Positions 26,700 through 35,502 are shown, counted from the first letter of the stretch. The stretch: 64,000 bases of DNA from Variovorax sp. dw_308 (GCF_019207085.1 NZ_JAATOM010000012.1:62001-126000), one strand, 5' to 3'. Numbers and translations are program-made. Notes: a model not told the origin generated them from the sequence alone.

Positions 26700-27170
26700 A
26701 TGCGCCTTCACAGGACAACCCTGGGTCTACTCATTGCCGTTGCATTCGTTGCCGGCATCGTCGTCGCACCGACGGCCCATCACCTGATCGGCGAGGCGCA
26801 TGCGCAGGCGGCGCCGTTGCAGCCGATGGTGATCGACCTGATGGCGATCAAGCATGGCGACCTCCCCACAACGCCGCTGCCCGAGATGAACTCCAAGGGC
26901 CTGGTGAGCACCGACAACGCCACCATCGCGATCCAGTCCGGCAACGTCGCCAAGCACAACCATCCGAAAACCGACGAGATCCAGTACATCATCGAGGGAA
27001 CCGGCGCGATGTGGCTCGGCAATGAACGCAAGGAGTTCAAGCCGGGCACGCTGATCATCATTCCCAAAGGCATGGCGCATGGCGGTTCGATCGTGACGAG
27101 CGGACCGGTCAAGGCGATTGCGATCAAGATACCGCCGCAGCCGAAGGACGACACGGTCTTCATGAACTGA
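26700..27170 (+). CDS. Secreted or periplasmic cupin-domain protein
   Basis: A protein of 156 residues with a signal peptide (LLIAVAFVAGIVVAPTAHH...AHAQA) and one cupin domain. The metal ligands are seen as AKHNHPKTDEIQYIIEGTGAMWLG and GTLIIIPKGMAHGG. I choose the second ATG because AAAGGA lies seven bases before it; a start three codons earlier is possible. Substrate unknown. Two small membrane genes follow in the same direction. Confidence 0.78.
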   Translation: MRLHRTTLGLLIAVAFVAGIVVAPTAHHLIGEAHAQAAPLQPMVIDLMAIKHGDLPTTPLPEMNSKGLVSTDNATIAIQSGNVAKHNHPKTDEIQYIIEGTGAMWLGNERKEFKPGTLIIIPKGMAHGGSIVTSGPVKAIAIKIPPQPKDDTVFMN

Positions 27171-27180
27171 GTCCCGCGCC

Positions 27181-27573
27181 ATGCCCGACAGCGAAGCGCT
27201 GCTCGCGAGCCAATGGGTCGTGCGCATCGGATTGTTCCTGGTGGCGGCAATTGCCATGGCCGGGGGCACCTTGCAGATGGTGCTGGGCCAGCCGCACACC
27301 GAGCCACGGCTGGACAACGTGCACCGCTTCATGGCCGGGGTGTACTTCTCGACGGGGCTCATCAGCCTCTGGGCCGGCATCACGATCCGGCAGCAAGGAA
27401 CCCTGGTCTACCTGCTGGCGCTGGGCGTGCTGCTGGCTGGTTGCGGGCGACTGCTGTCGATCAGCAAGGTCGGATTGCCGAAGCCGGCCGCGGTCTGGCT
27501 GGGCTATCTCATTCCGGAACTGGTGCTGCCCTTCGTCATCGCCGGTGCGCACTACGCCGGTCACGGAGTCTGA
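27181..27573 (+). CDS. DUF4345 family membrane protein
   Basis: A 130-residue protein with four hydrophobic helices and the family pattern VLGQPHTEPRLDNVHRFMAGVYFSTGLISLWAG. No reaction is known for the family. It lies ten bases after the cupin gene and two bases before the LysE gene, and so belongs to one operon. Confidence 0.75.
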   Translation: MPDSEALLASQWVVRIGLFLVAAIAMAGGTLQMVLGQPHTEPRLDNVHRFMAGVYFSTGLISLWAGITIRQQGTLVYLLALGVLLAGCGRLLSISKVGLPKPAAVWLGYLIPELVLPFVIAGAHYAGHGV

Positions 27574-27574
27574 G

Positions 27575-28204
27575 ATGTTCCCCACCGAAGTCCTCGCCGC
27601 CTACCTCTTCGCCGTGCTGCTGGTCGTGATCGCACCGGGGCCGGACAACATCCTCGCGATCAGCCGCGGGCTCAGCCAGGGGCGGGCCGCCGCGGTGCTT
27701 TCATCGATTGGCGCGGGGCTGGGCATCATGGTCCACACCACGGCCGCGGCGCTGGGGCTGACGCTGGTGATCCAGGCGTCGCCTGCGGCCTTCTGGGCGG
27801 TCAAATTGATTGGCGCGGCCTACCTGCTGTGGCTGGGGTTCAAGGCGCTGGCCTCGCGCAATCTGATCTCCTTCACGCCGGCCGCGCGGCAGAGCCTTCC
27901 GCGCGTGTTCGCGACGGGGCTTCTGTCGAACGTGCTCAACCCGAAGCCGGGGCTGTTCGTGCTGGCGTTCATCCCGCAGTTCGTCAGCGCGTCGCGCGGC
28001 TCGGTGACGGTGCAGATGCTGGTCTACGGCGCGATCTTCGCGGTGGTGACGGCCATCATCTTCTCGGTGCTGGGCAGCTATGCGGCCAGGCTGTCCGGAT
28101 GGCTGGAGCGACGGCCGAAGGCGACGAGCTGGCTCAACTTCGGGGCGGGGGCGACGTTTGTCGCTTCGGGGGTGTCGATACTGGTGCTGGGGAATCGGCG
28201 CTGA
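27575..28204 (+). CDS. LysE-family amino-acid exporter
   Basis: A 209-residue inner-membrane protein with six helices. VIAPGPDNILAISRGLSQGRAAAVLSSIGAGLG is the LysE/RhtB signature, and LSNVLNPKPGLFVLAFIPQFV the conserved fourth helix. It would export amino acids or homoserine lactones. It starts right after the DUF4345 stop. Confidence 0.88.
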   Translation: MFPTEVLAAYLFAVLLVVIAPGPDNILAISRGLSQGRAAAVLSSIGAGLGIMVHTTAAALGLTLVIQASPAAFWAVKLIGAAYLLWLGFKALASRNLISFTPAARQSLPRVFATGLLSNVLNPKPGLFVLAFIPQFVSASRGSVTVQMLVYGAIFAVVTAIIFSVLGSYAARLSGWLERRPKATSWLNFGAGATFVASGVSILVLGNRR

Positions 28205-28531
28205 GGGGCGCGGCGGCGGGGCATGCCCTCAATCCGGCCCTCTCCCGCAGGCGGGAGACGGGGTAGCCACCGTGCGCCATCACAAGCCCTCCCGGTCAGC
28301 AAGTGCACAGCAAAGTCGCGACCCATTCAGGGTCCGGTACATCACCCATTCGCGGTACATGAAAGCACGAGTGCATCACGCCTGATACACCGCGCCGCCA
28401 TTGCGCCACGGAAAGTGACAAAAGTCACATGACCCCTATGCAGCCTGCACTCCTTCAAAGAGGACAGGACGACTAAATTTGCCCGCACCCAAGTCGCGCA
28501 ACCGGCGCGAATCCACTTCGGAGCACGGCCC
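28205..28531. other. Intergenic region with a REP-like hairpin and a small dyad
   Basis: No gene is seen in these 327 bases. The palindrome at 28238-28262 belongs to the REP family. GTGAC-AAAA-GTCAC at 28415-28428 is a small perfect dyad about 100 bases before the following gene. Confidence 0.5.
28238..28262. repeat. REP-like palindrome
   Basis: CCCTCTCCCGC, AG, then GCGGGAGACGGG: a hairpin with one C inserted in the right arm relative to the copies at 52780 and 52879. It follows the LysE gene by 33 bases. Confidence 0.6.
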
Positions 28532-28936
28532 ATGAAACTCTCTTCGCGCTTCCTGTTCTGGACGACCTGCATGCTGTCGCTGGTGGCAGCACTCGGCGCA
28601 CTGCTGCATCCGATCCCGGCGGTCGCCGAAGACCGCACTTACCTGAACAAGGGCGAGATCCAGGAAAGCCTGGTCGGCAAGGCGATCCTGTCGAAGAACC
28701 TGCAGAGCGGCGCGGTGTCACATTGGGCCTACCACGCGGACGGCACGGTCGACGCGTCGCGCTCCGGCATGGGCAAGGCCAGCGGCACCTGGGCCATTCG
28801 CGACGACGGGCAGATGTGTGTGACGATGGTCAAGCGCACGGGCTGCCGCTACTGGTTCCGCAAGGGTGACACGCTGGCCAACGCGGACACCAATTCGCCT
28901 GGCGCGCCGGTCGTGGCGGAAGTGCTCTTCGAGTAA
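28532..28936 (+). CDS. Small secreted protein of unknown function
   Basis: A 134-residue protein with a signal peptide (FLFWTTCMLSLVAALGALLHPIPAVAE). The mature part (GKAILSKNLQSGAVSHWAYHADGTVDASR, SGTWAIRDDGQMCVTMVKRTGCRYWFRKGDTL) looks like the small beta-barrel DUF995-type proteins, with two Cys that may form a disulfide. GGAG stands before the start. No function is known. Confidence 0.6.
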   Translation: MKLSSRFLFWTTCMLSLVAALGALLHPIPAVAEDRTYLNKGEIQESLVGKAILSKNLQSGAVSHWAYHADGTVDASRSGMGKASGTWAIRDDGQMCVTMVKRTGCRYWFRKGDTLANADTNSPGAPVVAEVLFE

Positions 28937-29140
28937 GGCGCTTTCAGGCGCCGGCCGGGCGCCAGAGGGCCAACAGCGACGGACCCGTGGCCGGGTCGGT
29001 GTCGCACGGGAAAGTGACAAGGCGGCGGCAACGGCACGCGATGCAAACGGAGGTCGCGGACGCCAAAATGCTGCCTGCTGCCGCCACCCAGGCGCTCGCG
29101 TCTGCGCGCGGCACAGTCACTCAACCCCTGAAAGCCGCCC

Positions 29141-29521
29141 ATGCCCCGCCCCGTCCTCGACGAAGCCCACATCCACCCCGCCATCCGTACCAAGGTGGCC
29201 GAGAGCCGCCAGACCCTCGTGCGCGAGGTCGTGGCCGCGATCGCTTCCAACGACGTGGTCGTGGTGGGCATGGCGATGAACCCGCATCCCCGGAGAGCGC
29301 GCAAGGCGCTGGACCAGGCCGGGCAAGCCTACAAGTACCTGGAGTACGGCAGCTACCTGAGCCAGTGGCGCGACCGCAATGCGCTCAAGATCTGGACCGG
29401 CTGGCCGACCTTCCCGATGGTCTTCGTCAAGGGCGTGCTGGTCGGCGGCGCGACCGAGGTGCAGAAGCTGATCGACAGCGGCGAATTGAAGACCTTGCTG
29501 CAGCGCGGCGCGCCGAGTTGA
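29141..29521 (+). CDS. Glutaredoxin-like protein lacking the active-site cysteines
   Basis: A 126-residue protein with the glutaredoxin fold. ALKIWTGWPTFPMVFVKGVLVGGATEVQKLI gives the cis-proline and the GG pair that bind glutathione. The position of the CxxC or CGFS motif reads MNPHPRRARKAL, with no Cys. There is no cysteine in the whole protein, so it cannot act as a thiol oxidoreductase or carry an iron-sulfur cluster in the usual way. A glutathione-binding or regulatory role is possible. It stands alone. Confidence 0.75.
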   Translation: MPRPVLDEAHIHPAIRTKVAESRQTLVREVVAAIASNDVVVVGMAMNPHPRRARKALDQAGQAYKYLEYGSYLSQWRDRNALKIWTGWPTFPMVFVKGVLVGGATEVQKLIDSGELKTLLQRGAPS

Positions 29522-29602
29522 GAGCGGGGGGATCGCGTCGAGATGGCAAAGCCACATCGACTCGAGAACCCCCAGCGCCGGGCCAAGCCCGGCCCGCCCC
29601 CA

Positions 29603-30322
29603 TCAAGCGCTCGCGGCCTCCAGCCCAAGATAGGCACGTCGCAATTCCGGCCGCGCCATCAGCTCATCGGGCGGCCCGACCGCCACGATGCGCCCCTCTT
29701 CCAGCACGGCGGCCTGCTGTGCAATCGCCAGCGCCATGCTGACGTTCTGCTCCACCAGCAGGACGGAGATGCCGTCCTGGTGGATGCGACGTATCGCCTC
29801 GAACATGTCGAGCACGATGCTCGGCGCCAGGCCGAGCGAGGGCTCGTCGAGCAGGAGCAGCCGGGGCTGCGCCATCAGCGCGCGGGCGATGGCCACCATC
29901 TGCTGCTGGCCGCCGGACAGCGCACCGGCCGGCTGCGACAGCTTTTCGGCGAGCACGGGGAACAGCTCGCACACGCGAGCCAGCGAACGCGCACGCTCGC
30001 GCCGCGCCGCGGGCAGGTAGCTGCCGATCTCCAGGTTCTCGCGCACCGTCATCCCGGTGAACAGCCGACGCCCTTCCGGCACCAGCGCAATGCCCCGCGC
30101 GCAGAAGCGATGCGGCGCCAGCCGCGAGATGTCCTGCCCCTCGAACACCATGCGCCCGGCGCCGATGCGGTGCAGCCCGGCAATGGCATGGATCAGCGTG
30201 CTCTTGCCGGCGCTGTTGGGGCCGACGACGCAGAGCAGTTCGCCAGCGCCAATGCTCAGCGACACATCCCACAGCGCAACCGCCTGGCCGTAGGCGACGC
30301 GGATCGAATGCAGCTCAAGCAT
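29603..30322 (-). CDS. livF: Branched-chain/aromatic-acid ABC transporter ATPase, LivF type
   Basis: A 239-residue ATPase on the cytoplasmic face of a Liv-type importer. Walker A is GPNSAGKST (Ser in place of the more common Gly-Ala), the signature is LSGGQQQMVAIARAL, and Walker B LLLLDEPSLGLAP. The D-loop and H-loop (VEQN) are intact. Its start overlaps the end of the LivMG gene. It is the last gene of the operon. Confidence 0.88.
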   Translation of the reverse strand: MLELHSIRVAYGQAVALWDVSLSIGAGELLCVVGPNSAGKSTLIHAIAGLHRIGAGRMVFEGQDISRLAPHRFCARGIALVPEGRRLFTGMTVRENLEIGSYLPAARRERARSLARVCELFPVLAEKLSQPAGALSGGQQQMVAIARALMAQPRLLLLDEPSLGLAPSIVLDMFEAIRRIHQDGISVLLVEQNVSMALAIAQQAAVLEEGRIVAVGPPDELMARPELRRAYLGLEAASA

Positions 30323-32147
30323 GGGCCGGCTCCGGGTCGAAGCCCGCTGCTGTCGGCAAACCCGCTTCCTTCGCCTGGCCGAGATAAGCCGCGACCACGG
30401 CGGGCCGCTGCATCACCTCGGCCGGCAGGCCTTCGGCCAGCACTTCGCCACGGTTGAAGATCACGACGCGGTCGCACAGCGCCATCACCGCACGCATGAC
30501 GTGCTCGACGAAGACGATGGTCGCGCCCTGGTCGCGGATGCGCCGGATCAGCGCCACGGCCTCGTCGATCTCCGAAGGCGTGAGGCCGGACAGCACCTCG
30601 TCCAGCATCAGGATCCGCGGCCGCGCGGCCAGGGCGCGGGCGAATTCCAGGAACTTGCGCTGGTGCAGGTTGAGTTCGGCCGGCAACGCATGGGCCCGCC
30701 CGGTCAGGCCGGTGAAGGCCAGCCACTGCCAAGCCTCGTCCTCGGCCGCGCGGCGGTCCAGCGATGCGGCGCCGAACATCGCCGGCAGCGCCACGTTCTG
30801 CAGCACCGTGAGGTGCGCGAAGGGCCGCGGGATCTGGTAGGTGCGGGCCATGCCGCCATGCGCGATGCGGTGGGCCGGGATGCCGGAGATGCGCCGTCCC
30901 GCGAACTCGATGTTGCCCGCGCTCACCGCATAGTGGCCGCTGGCGACGTTGATGAAAGTCGACTTGCCCGACCCGTTGGGCCCAAGCAGGCCAAGGATCT
31001 CGCCCTGCCGCACTTCCAGGTCCACGCCGCGCAGCGCCTGCACACCTTTGAAGGACTTGTGCACGCCCTGTGCGCGCAACAGCACCTCGCCGGTCTGCGG
31101 CGCGGGCGATGCGGGCTGCGTCAGCGATCTTGCGGAGGCCATATCCGCTTCTGACACGGGTTGCGTCGTCGACATTGCAGCGACCTTGCGCCCCGCTGTC
31201 GCAGGCCCGCGCCGCGCCCCCCACCACTTCAGCGCCTGCCCCAGCAAGCCCTCCGGCATGAACAGGATCACGACGATCAGCACCAACCCCGTCAGCCCCT
31301 TGCCGATGACCGCGCTCTCGCTGCCGGTGAAGGCATAGAGCAGCAGCGTGATCGCGGTAGCGCCGACGATCGGCCCGGCCCAATGGCGCGTGCCGCCCAG
31401 CACCGCCATCAGGATGACGGTGAGCGGCATCGCGATGGTGAAGGTGTCGCCGGTCGTCACGTACGAGATGAACAGCGCATGCACGCCGCCCACCAAGCCG
31501 GCCAGCCCGCAGGAGAGCGCGAAGGCGCCCAGCTTGTAGCGGAAAGTGGGCACGCCCATCACTTCCGCCACGTCCTCGTCGTCATGGATGGCAAACAGGC
31601 CGGTGCCGAAGCGCGAGCCATGCACGACCAGCGCCGCCACCACCGCGAGCAGCGCGCCAGCCAGCGCAAGCAGGTAGAAGGTGCCCGATGCCGTCGGCCC
31701 GATCGCCGGCACCGCAACGCCGGCCATCGACACGCCCGGCCCGCCATCGATCGGCGTGTTGAGGATGATCGTGGCCACCACGAAGGTCGCGGCCAGCGTC
31801 AGCAGCGAGAACAGCTCCGCGCGAACGGCCTGCACGCGGAACGCGACGGCGCCAAGCAGCGAGCCGAACAGCGCGGCAGCCACGGCCGCTGCCGGCAAGG
31901 TCCAGAGGAAGGGCACGTCGAAGCGCGTCGCCAGCGTGGCCGTGGTGTACATGCCGATGCCGAAGAACGCGCCATGCCCGAAGGAGAAGTACCCCGAGTA
32001 ACCCGAGAGCAGGTTCCACGAGGTCGCCAGCGCGATCCAGTGCAGCACCAGGTAGAGGATGGATTCATAGAAGGCGGGCAGGCGCAGCCACGGGACCACG
32101 GCCAACACCGCGCCCACGGCGAACAGCAGCAACAGCGAACGCCTCAA
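30315..32147 (-). CDS. livM: Fused LivM permease and LivG ATPase
   Basis: One protein of 610 residues. Residues 1-310 are a LivM permease with eight to ten membrane segments (YFSFGHGAFFGIGMY and GGTRHWAGPIVGATAITLLLYA). After a Gln/Ser/Ala linker, residues 345-600 are a LivG ATPase with Walker A GPNGSGKST, signature LHQRKFLEFARAL and Walker B ILMLDEVLSGL. The start is a TTG that overlaps the LivH stop (TTGA) and has GGGAGG six bases upstream. The signature lacks the usual LSGGQ, as often in LivG. Fusion forces one-to-one assembly. The neighbouring VOC dioxygenase suggests an aromatic acid as substrate. Confidence 0.85.
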   Translation of the reverse strand: MRRSLLLLFAVGAVLAVVPWLRLPAFYESILYLVLHWIALATSWNLLSGYSGYFSFGHGAFFGIGMYTTATLATRFDVPFLWTLPAAAVAAALFGSLLGAVAFRVQAVRAELFSLLTLAATFVVATIILNTPIDGGPGVSMAGVAVPAIGPTASGTFYLLALAGALLAVVAALVVHGSRFGTGLFAIHDDEDVAEVMGVPTFRYKLGAFALSCGLAGLVGGVHALFISYVTTGDTFTIAMPLTVILMAVLGGTRHWAGPIVGATAITLLLYAFTGSESAVIGKGLTGLVLIVVILFMPEGLLGQALKWWGARRGPATAGRKVAAMSTTQPVSEADMASARSLTQPASPAPQTGEVLLRAQGVHKSFKGVQALRGVDLEVRQGEILGLLGPNGSGKSTFINVASGHYAVSAGNIEFAGRRISGIPAHRIAHGGMARTYQIPRPFAHLTVLQNVALPAMFGAASLDRRAAEDEAWQWLAFTGLTGRAHALPAELNLHQRKFLEFARALAARPRILMLDEVLSGLTPSEIDEAVALIRRIRDQGATIVFVEHVMRAVMALCDRVVIFNRGEVLAEGLPAEVMQRPAVVAAYLGQAKEAGLPTAAGFDPEPAHA

Positions 32148-33004
32148 GCCACCCTCCCCGGCCGCGCCAGCAGCACGGCCATCAGCAGCGAGAAGGACAC
32201 CAGCGGCGCCCACGAAGGCGCGGTGACGGCCATGGTGACCGCCTCCGTCACACCGATGATGCAGCCGGCGATGAGCGGCCCCAACGGCCGGCCCAGCCCA
32301 CCCAGCATGACCGCCGCGAAGACCACGCCGATCCACGCGTAGATCTGCGAAGGCGACATCGTGTAGGCCAGCGCGATGCACACGCCCGCCACGCCGGCGA
32401 GCGCCGCGTTCAGGCCCGAGAGCATCAGGGCCAGCGCATTCTGGTTCACGCCGAAGGCCGCGGCGATCGGCGCGTCTTCCGCCGCGGCGCGCATCGCCTT
32501 GCCGAGGTCGGTGCGGCTCATCACGAGCCACACCGCGAATGAAATCCCGACGCCCAGGCCCAGCGTGATCAGTTCCGGCACCGGCAGGAACAGCGGTCCG
32601 AGCCGCAGCTTGTGCTCCGCGTAACTCGATTCGAGCTTGCGAAAGTCTGCAGTCCACACCCACTGGATCAGCGCTTCGATGATCACCGTCACGCCGAAGG
32701 TCACGAGCAGCGAGTTGAACGGACTCACGCGGAAGCGCGTCAGCAGCGCGTGCAAGGCCACCCCCAGCACGAAGAACAGCGGCACGATGATCGCGAGCGT
32801 GAGCAGCGGGTCCATGCCGAACCGGCTCGACAGCTCGTAGGTCAGGTACGCACCCAGGAAGGCCAGTGCGAAATGCGCCAGGTTGATCTGCCGCAGCAGG
32901 CCCCACGACAGGCTCAGGCCCAGTCCCAGCAAGCCGTAGAGCGCGCCGGTGAACAGGCCTGCAAGAACCGACTGGGCCAGCAGCGTGGCGCTGGGAAGGT
33001 TCAT
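32144..33004 (-). CDS. livH: ABC transporter permease, LivH type
   Basis: An inner-membrane permease of 286 residues with eight hydrophobic helices, starting MNLPSATLLAQSVLAGLFTGALYGLLGLGLSLSWG, the LivH opening. FGVNQNALALMLSGLNAALAGVAGV is the conserved cytoplasmic loop that contacts the ATPase. It lies 10 bases downstream of livK, and its stop overlaps the TTG start of the LivMG gene. Confidence 0.9.
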   Translation of the reverse strand: MNLPSATLLAQSVLAGLFTGALYGLLGLGLSLSWGLLRQINLAHFALAFLGAYLTYELSSRFGMDPLLTLAIIVPLFFVLGVALHALLTRFRVSPFNSLLVTFGVTVIIEALIQWVWTADFRKLESSYAEHKLRLGPLFLPVPELITLGLGVGISFAVWLVMSRTDLGKAMRAAAEDAPIAAAFGVNQNALALMLSGLNAALAGVAGVCIALAYTMSPSQIYAWIGVVFAAVMLGGLGRPLGPLIAGCIIGVTEAVTMAVTAPSWAPLVSFSLLMAVLLARPGRVA

Positions 33005-33014
33005 CCGGGCTCGG

Positions 33015-34238
33015 CTACGTGCTTCGGGTCACCAGCTTCGCGCCGGGCGCGGCCCACTCGGGCGGCCAGACCGTCACCCACTTGCCGTTCTGCACTTGCT
33101 TCACCTTGCTCAGGTCGGCGCCGAAGTTGCCGCGCTCGTTGAAGCGCAGCTTGCCCTGGATGGTGTCGACCTGGTTCGCCTTGAGCCAGGCGGCCATCGC
33201 CTTGTCGTCGATGCCCTTGGTGGCGACCACCGCCGCCTCGATGAGTTGCCAGGCGGTGAACGAGGCCGCGGCCTGCGTCTCGACGGTCGTGTCCGGCAGG
33301 TTGGCTTGCGTGGCACGCTCGCGGTAGACCTTCACGAACTCGGCGGCGGCAGGGTTGCTGGTGAACGGCGGATGGTCCTCGAAGATCGTCATCGAGAGCG
33401 CACCGTTGGCCTCCGGCGCCTTCAGCATCGGCGCCGGAGAAGGGAAGTGATAGAAGTGCAGGCGCGGCGCATAGTCGATCTTCTTCATCGCATCGAGCAG
33501 TTGCGTGCCCTCCAGGCCGATCGCGCCGGTCCAGATGAAATCCGGGTTCGCTTCCTTGATGCGCCCGGCGATCGGGCCGTAGTCGCGGTTGCCGAAGTCC
33601 CATTCGAGGAACAGCACTTCATTCAGTCCGCGCTGCTTCGCCACCTCGCGCGCGCCCAGCGCAACGAAGTGCACCGACGGGAACTTGCTCGTGACCACCG
33701 CGATGGTCTTCGGCGGCTGCGCCGTCTTGTTGAGCGCGTCCAGCACCAGCGCCGGCAAGGTCTTCTCCGGGTCCGGCCCGATCGACCAGGCCGGGAACTG
33801 TTGCGCGTACTTCGCCAGGTTCGGGATGCCGAAGGTGTGGTGCACCAGCGTCTTGTTGTAGCGCTCCGCCACGCCCATCGCCGCCAGGATGTTGCCCGTC
33901 GCGTAGGGGCCGATCAGCAGGTCGACCTTGTCGGAGGTGACGAGTTGCTCGTAGAGCGTGCGCGCCAGGTCGGTCTTCGACTGGTCGTCCTTCAGCACCC
34001 ATTCCACTGGCCGGCCGAGCAGGCCGCCGCGCTTGTTGAGCCCGTCGACATAGATCTCGCCAGTGAGCTTGTGCACCAGGCCCGTCGCCGACAGCGGTCC
34101 CGTGAGCGCCAGCGTGCCGCCGATGCGAATCGGCGCGCCCGCGGGCTGCGCCCCGGCGTTGCCCCCGAGCAGCGAACTCGCGCCGAGCGCGCCGATCGAG
34201 CCGGCAGCGGCCACGAATGAACGACGGTCCATGGTCAT
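33015..34238 (-). CDS. livK: Periplasmic substrate-binding protein, LivK type
   Basis: A 407-residue periplasmic receptor. The signal peptide contains DRRSFVAAAGSIGALGASSLLGGNAGA, with the twin-Arg RR next to SF. The receptor fold of Peripla_BP_6 follows (GGTLALTGPLSATGL, LLIGPYATGNILAAMGVAERYNKTLVH). AAGGAG precedes the start. The distance to the VOC gene upstream is only 48 bases, so they share a transcript. Together with the LivH/LivMG/LivF genes it makes a complete importer. Confidence 0.9.
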   Translation of the reverse strand: MTMDRRSFVAAAGSIGALGASSLLGGNAGAQPAGAPIRIGGTLALTGPLSATGLVHKLTGEIYVDGLNKRGGLLGRPVEWVLKDDQSKTDLARTLYEQLVTSDKVDLLIGPYATGNILAAMGVAERYNKTLVHHTFGIPNLAKYAQQFPAWSIGPDPEKTLPALVLDALNKTAQPPKTIAVVTSKFPSVHFVALGAREVAKQRGLNEVLFLEWDFGNRDYGPIAGRIKEANPDFIWTGAIGLEGTQLLDAMKKIDYAPRLHFYHFPSPAPMLKAPEANGALSMTIFEDHPPFTSNPAAAEFVKVYRERATQANLPDTTVETQAAASFTAWQLIEAAVVATKGIDDKAMAAWLKANQVDTIQGKLRFNERGNFGADLSKVKQVQNGKWVTVWPPEWAAPGAKLVTRST

Positions 34239-34287
34239 GCTTGTCTCCTTGAAATGGGGGAATGCGGCCTGTTCGACCGCGCGGGCT

Positions 34288-35256
34288 TCAGCCCTGGATC
34301 TCGAAATTGGTGACGAACTCTTCCGGCACCTTCGGACCCCAGGCGTAGAACGAGTCCTCCGGCGGGTGGTCCGCCGAGGTCCAGTCGAAGTCGCCGGGCA
34401 CGTAGTCGATGTCGAAGGAGTACTCGGCGTAGCTGCCCCACGGGTCACGCACGTAGTAGAAATAGTTGGAGCCCAGCACATGCCGGCCCACGCCCCAGCC
34501 CTCGGTGTGGCCAGCCGCAAGCATCTGCTCCATGCCGCGCCCCACCTCGTCGACGCTGCCCACGTCCCAGCTCGAATGATGCAGGCCCGGTCCGTTCGAC
34601 TTGGCCATCGCGATCATGTGATGGTCGCTGCCATGCGCACCATGCAGGAACACGATGATGTCGGCCGAGCGGTCGGAGACGCGCAGGCCCAGCGCCTTCT
34701 CATAGAAGTCCGCGGCGGCGGCGACGTCCGGCGAAAACAGCAGCACATGCGACAAGCGGCGTGGATGCACCTTGGGAATGCGCGAGCGCGCGAGCGATGC
34801 GCCCGTACCCACCGGCACCGGGTCCGCCACGATGGGTGTGCTGCGCGCATCCGCCATGCTCTTCGGCCCCACCACGACCTGCACCGGAAAGCCGTCCGGA
34901 TGCATGAGCCAGAGGCCTTCGTCGTTGCCCAGTGGATGCGGCGCGCAGGGCGGGAGTTTCAGTTCATCGATGCGTGCGGCGATGGCGTCGAAGTCCTCGG
35001 CAAAACAGGCAAAGCGCAGGTACTGCAGCTTCTTCGGCCCCGGCGCCTGGAAGACTGACCCCCACGTGTGCGGATGGCCGCAGGTGCGCAGGTCGAGCTG
35101 GCCGTTCGTACGCCGCAACTGCAGGCCGAAGGCATCGTAGAAGCGCACCGCCGTGTCGAGGTCCGGCACGGTGAAGACGAAGCGGTCCAGCGAGTGGACG
35201 CCGTGGACGCTGGCGCGTTCAGCGGACTTCTGTGTGCGTAGCTGGAGACCTGTCAT
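34288..35256 (-). CDS. VOC-family extradiol ring-cleavage dioxygenase
   Basis: A 322-residue enzyme of two tandem VOC modules. The iron ligands of type I extradiol dioxygenases fit His in RRLSHVLLFSPD, His in GPGLHHSSWDVGS and Glu in PWGSYAEYSFDIDY. It would use O2 to open a catechol-like ring. The first module (GVHSLDRFVFTVPDLDTAVRFYDAFG) is structural. GAGGCAG precedes the start. As first gene of the transporter operon it suggests uptake and cleavage of a catecholic or aromatic acid. Confidence 0.85.
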   Translation of the reverse strand: MTGLQLRTQKSAERASVHGVHSLDRFVFTVPDLDTAVRFYDAFGLQLRRTNGQLDLRTCGHPHTWGSVFQAPGPKKLQYLRFACFAEDFDAIAARIDELKLPPCAPHPLGNDEGLWLMHPDGFPVQVVVGPKSMADARSTPIVADPVPVGTGASLARSRIPKVHPRRLSHVLLFSPDVAAAADFYEKALGLRVSDRSADIIVFLHGAHGSDHHMIAMAKSNGPGLHHSSWDVGSVDEVGRGMEQMLAAGHTEGWGVGRHVLGSNYFYYVRDPWGSYAEYSFDIDYVPGDFDWTSADHPPEDSFYAWGPKVPEEFVTNFEIQG

Positions 35257-35297
35257 CTGCCTCTTCCCGGTGGTCGCGCCCACCTCGATGAAAACAA

Positions 35298-35315
35298 TTT
35301 GATTCGCCAATCAAA
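35298..35315. promoter_or_regulatory. Operator dyad before the VOC-liv operon
   Basis: TTTGATT-CGCC-AATCAAA is a perfect 18-bp dyad. On the minus strand TATAGT, a -10-like hexamer, directly precedes it, so a bound repressor would block initiation of the dioxygenase-transporter operon, 42 bases away. It has the size and style of a MarR or IclR site. The regulator gene is not obvious; the adjacent MerR gene does not fit it. Confidence 0.65.
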
Positions 35316-35449
35316 CTATATCGACGGGAAGTTTTGGGATGGCTAGGGTTAACAATTAGCAACAGTAGTGCCCGCAGCCCCGATGTGGGACGCCGGTTTT
35401 CCATCGTCGGACGCGCGACAACACGGCGGGGCCGCCTCACCCAAACCTG

Positions 35450-35461
35450 TACGTTCACGTA
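35450..35461 (+). promoter_or_regulatory. Dyad upstream of the MerR-MFS genes
   Basis: TACGT-TC-ACGTA, 42 bases before the MerR start, lies just upstream of TAGACT, a possible -10. MerR-family efflux regulators act from such dyads placed between -35 and -10. The -35 (CTGTAC) is poor, as expected for an activated promoter. Confidence 0.4.
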
Positions 35462-35502
35462 TATGTTGTGCTAGACTTGCTCCCGCCAGGAGCGAATCGG
35501 CC

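Noticed and set aside
28415-28428. GTGAC-AAAA-GTCAC as an FNR or CRP site
   Set aside because: It matches neither the FNR (TTGAT-N4-ATCAA) nor the CRP consensus; kept only as a note in the intergenic entry.
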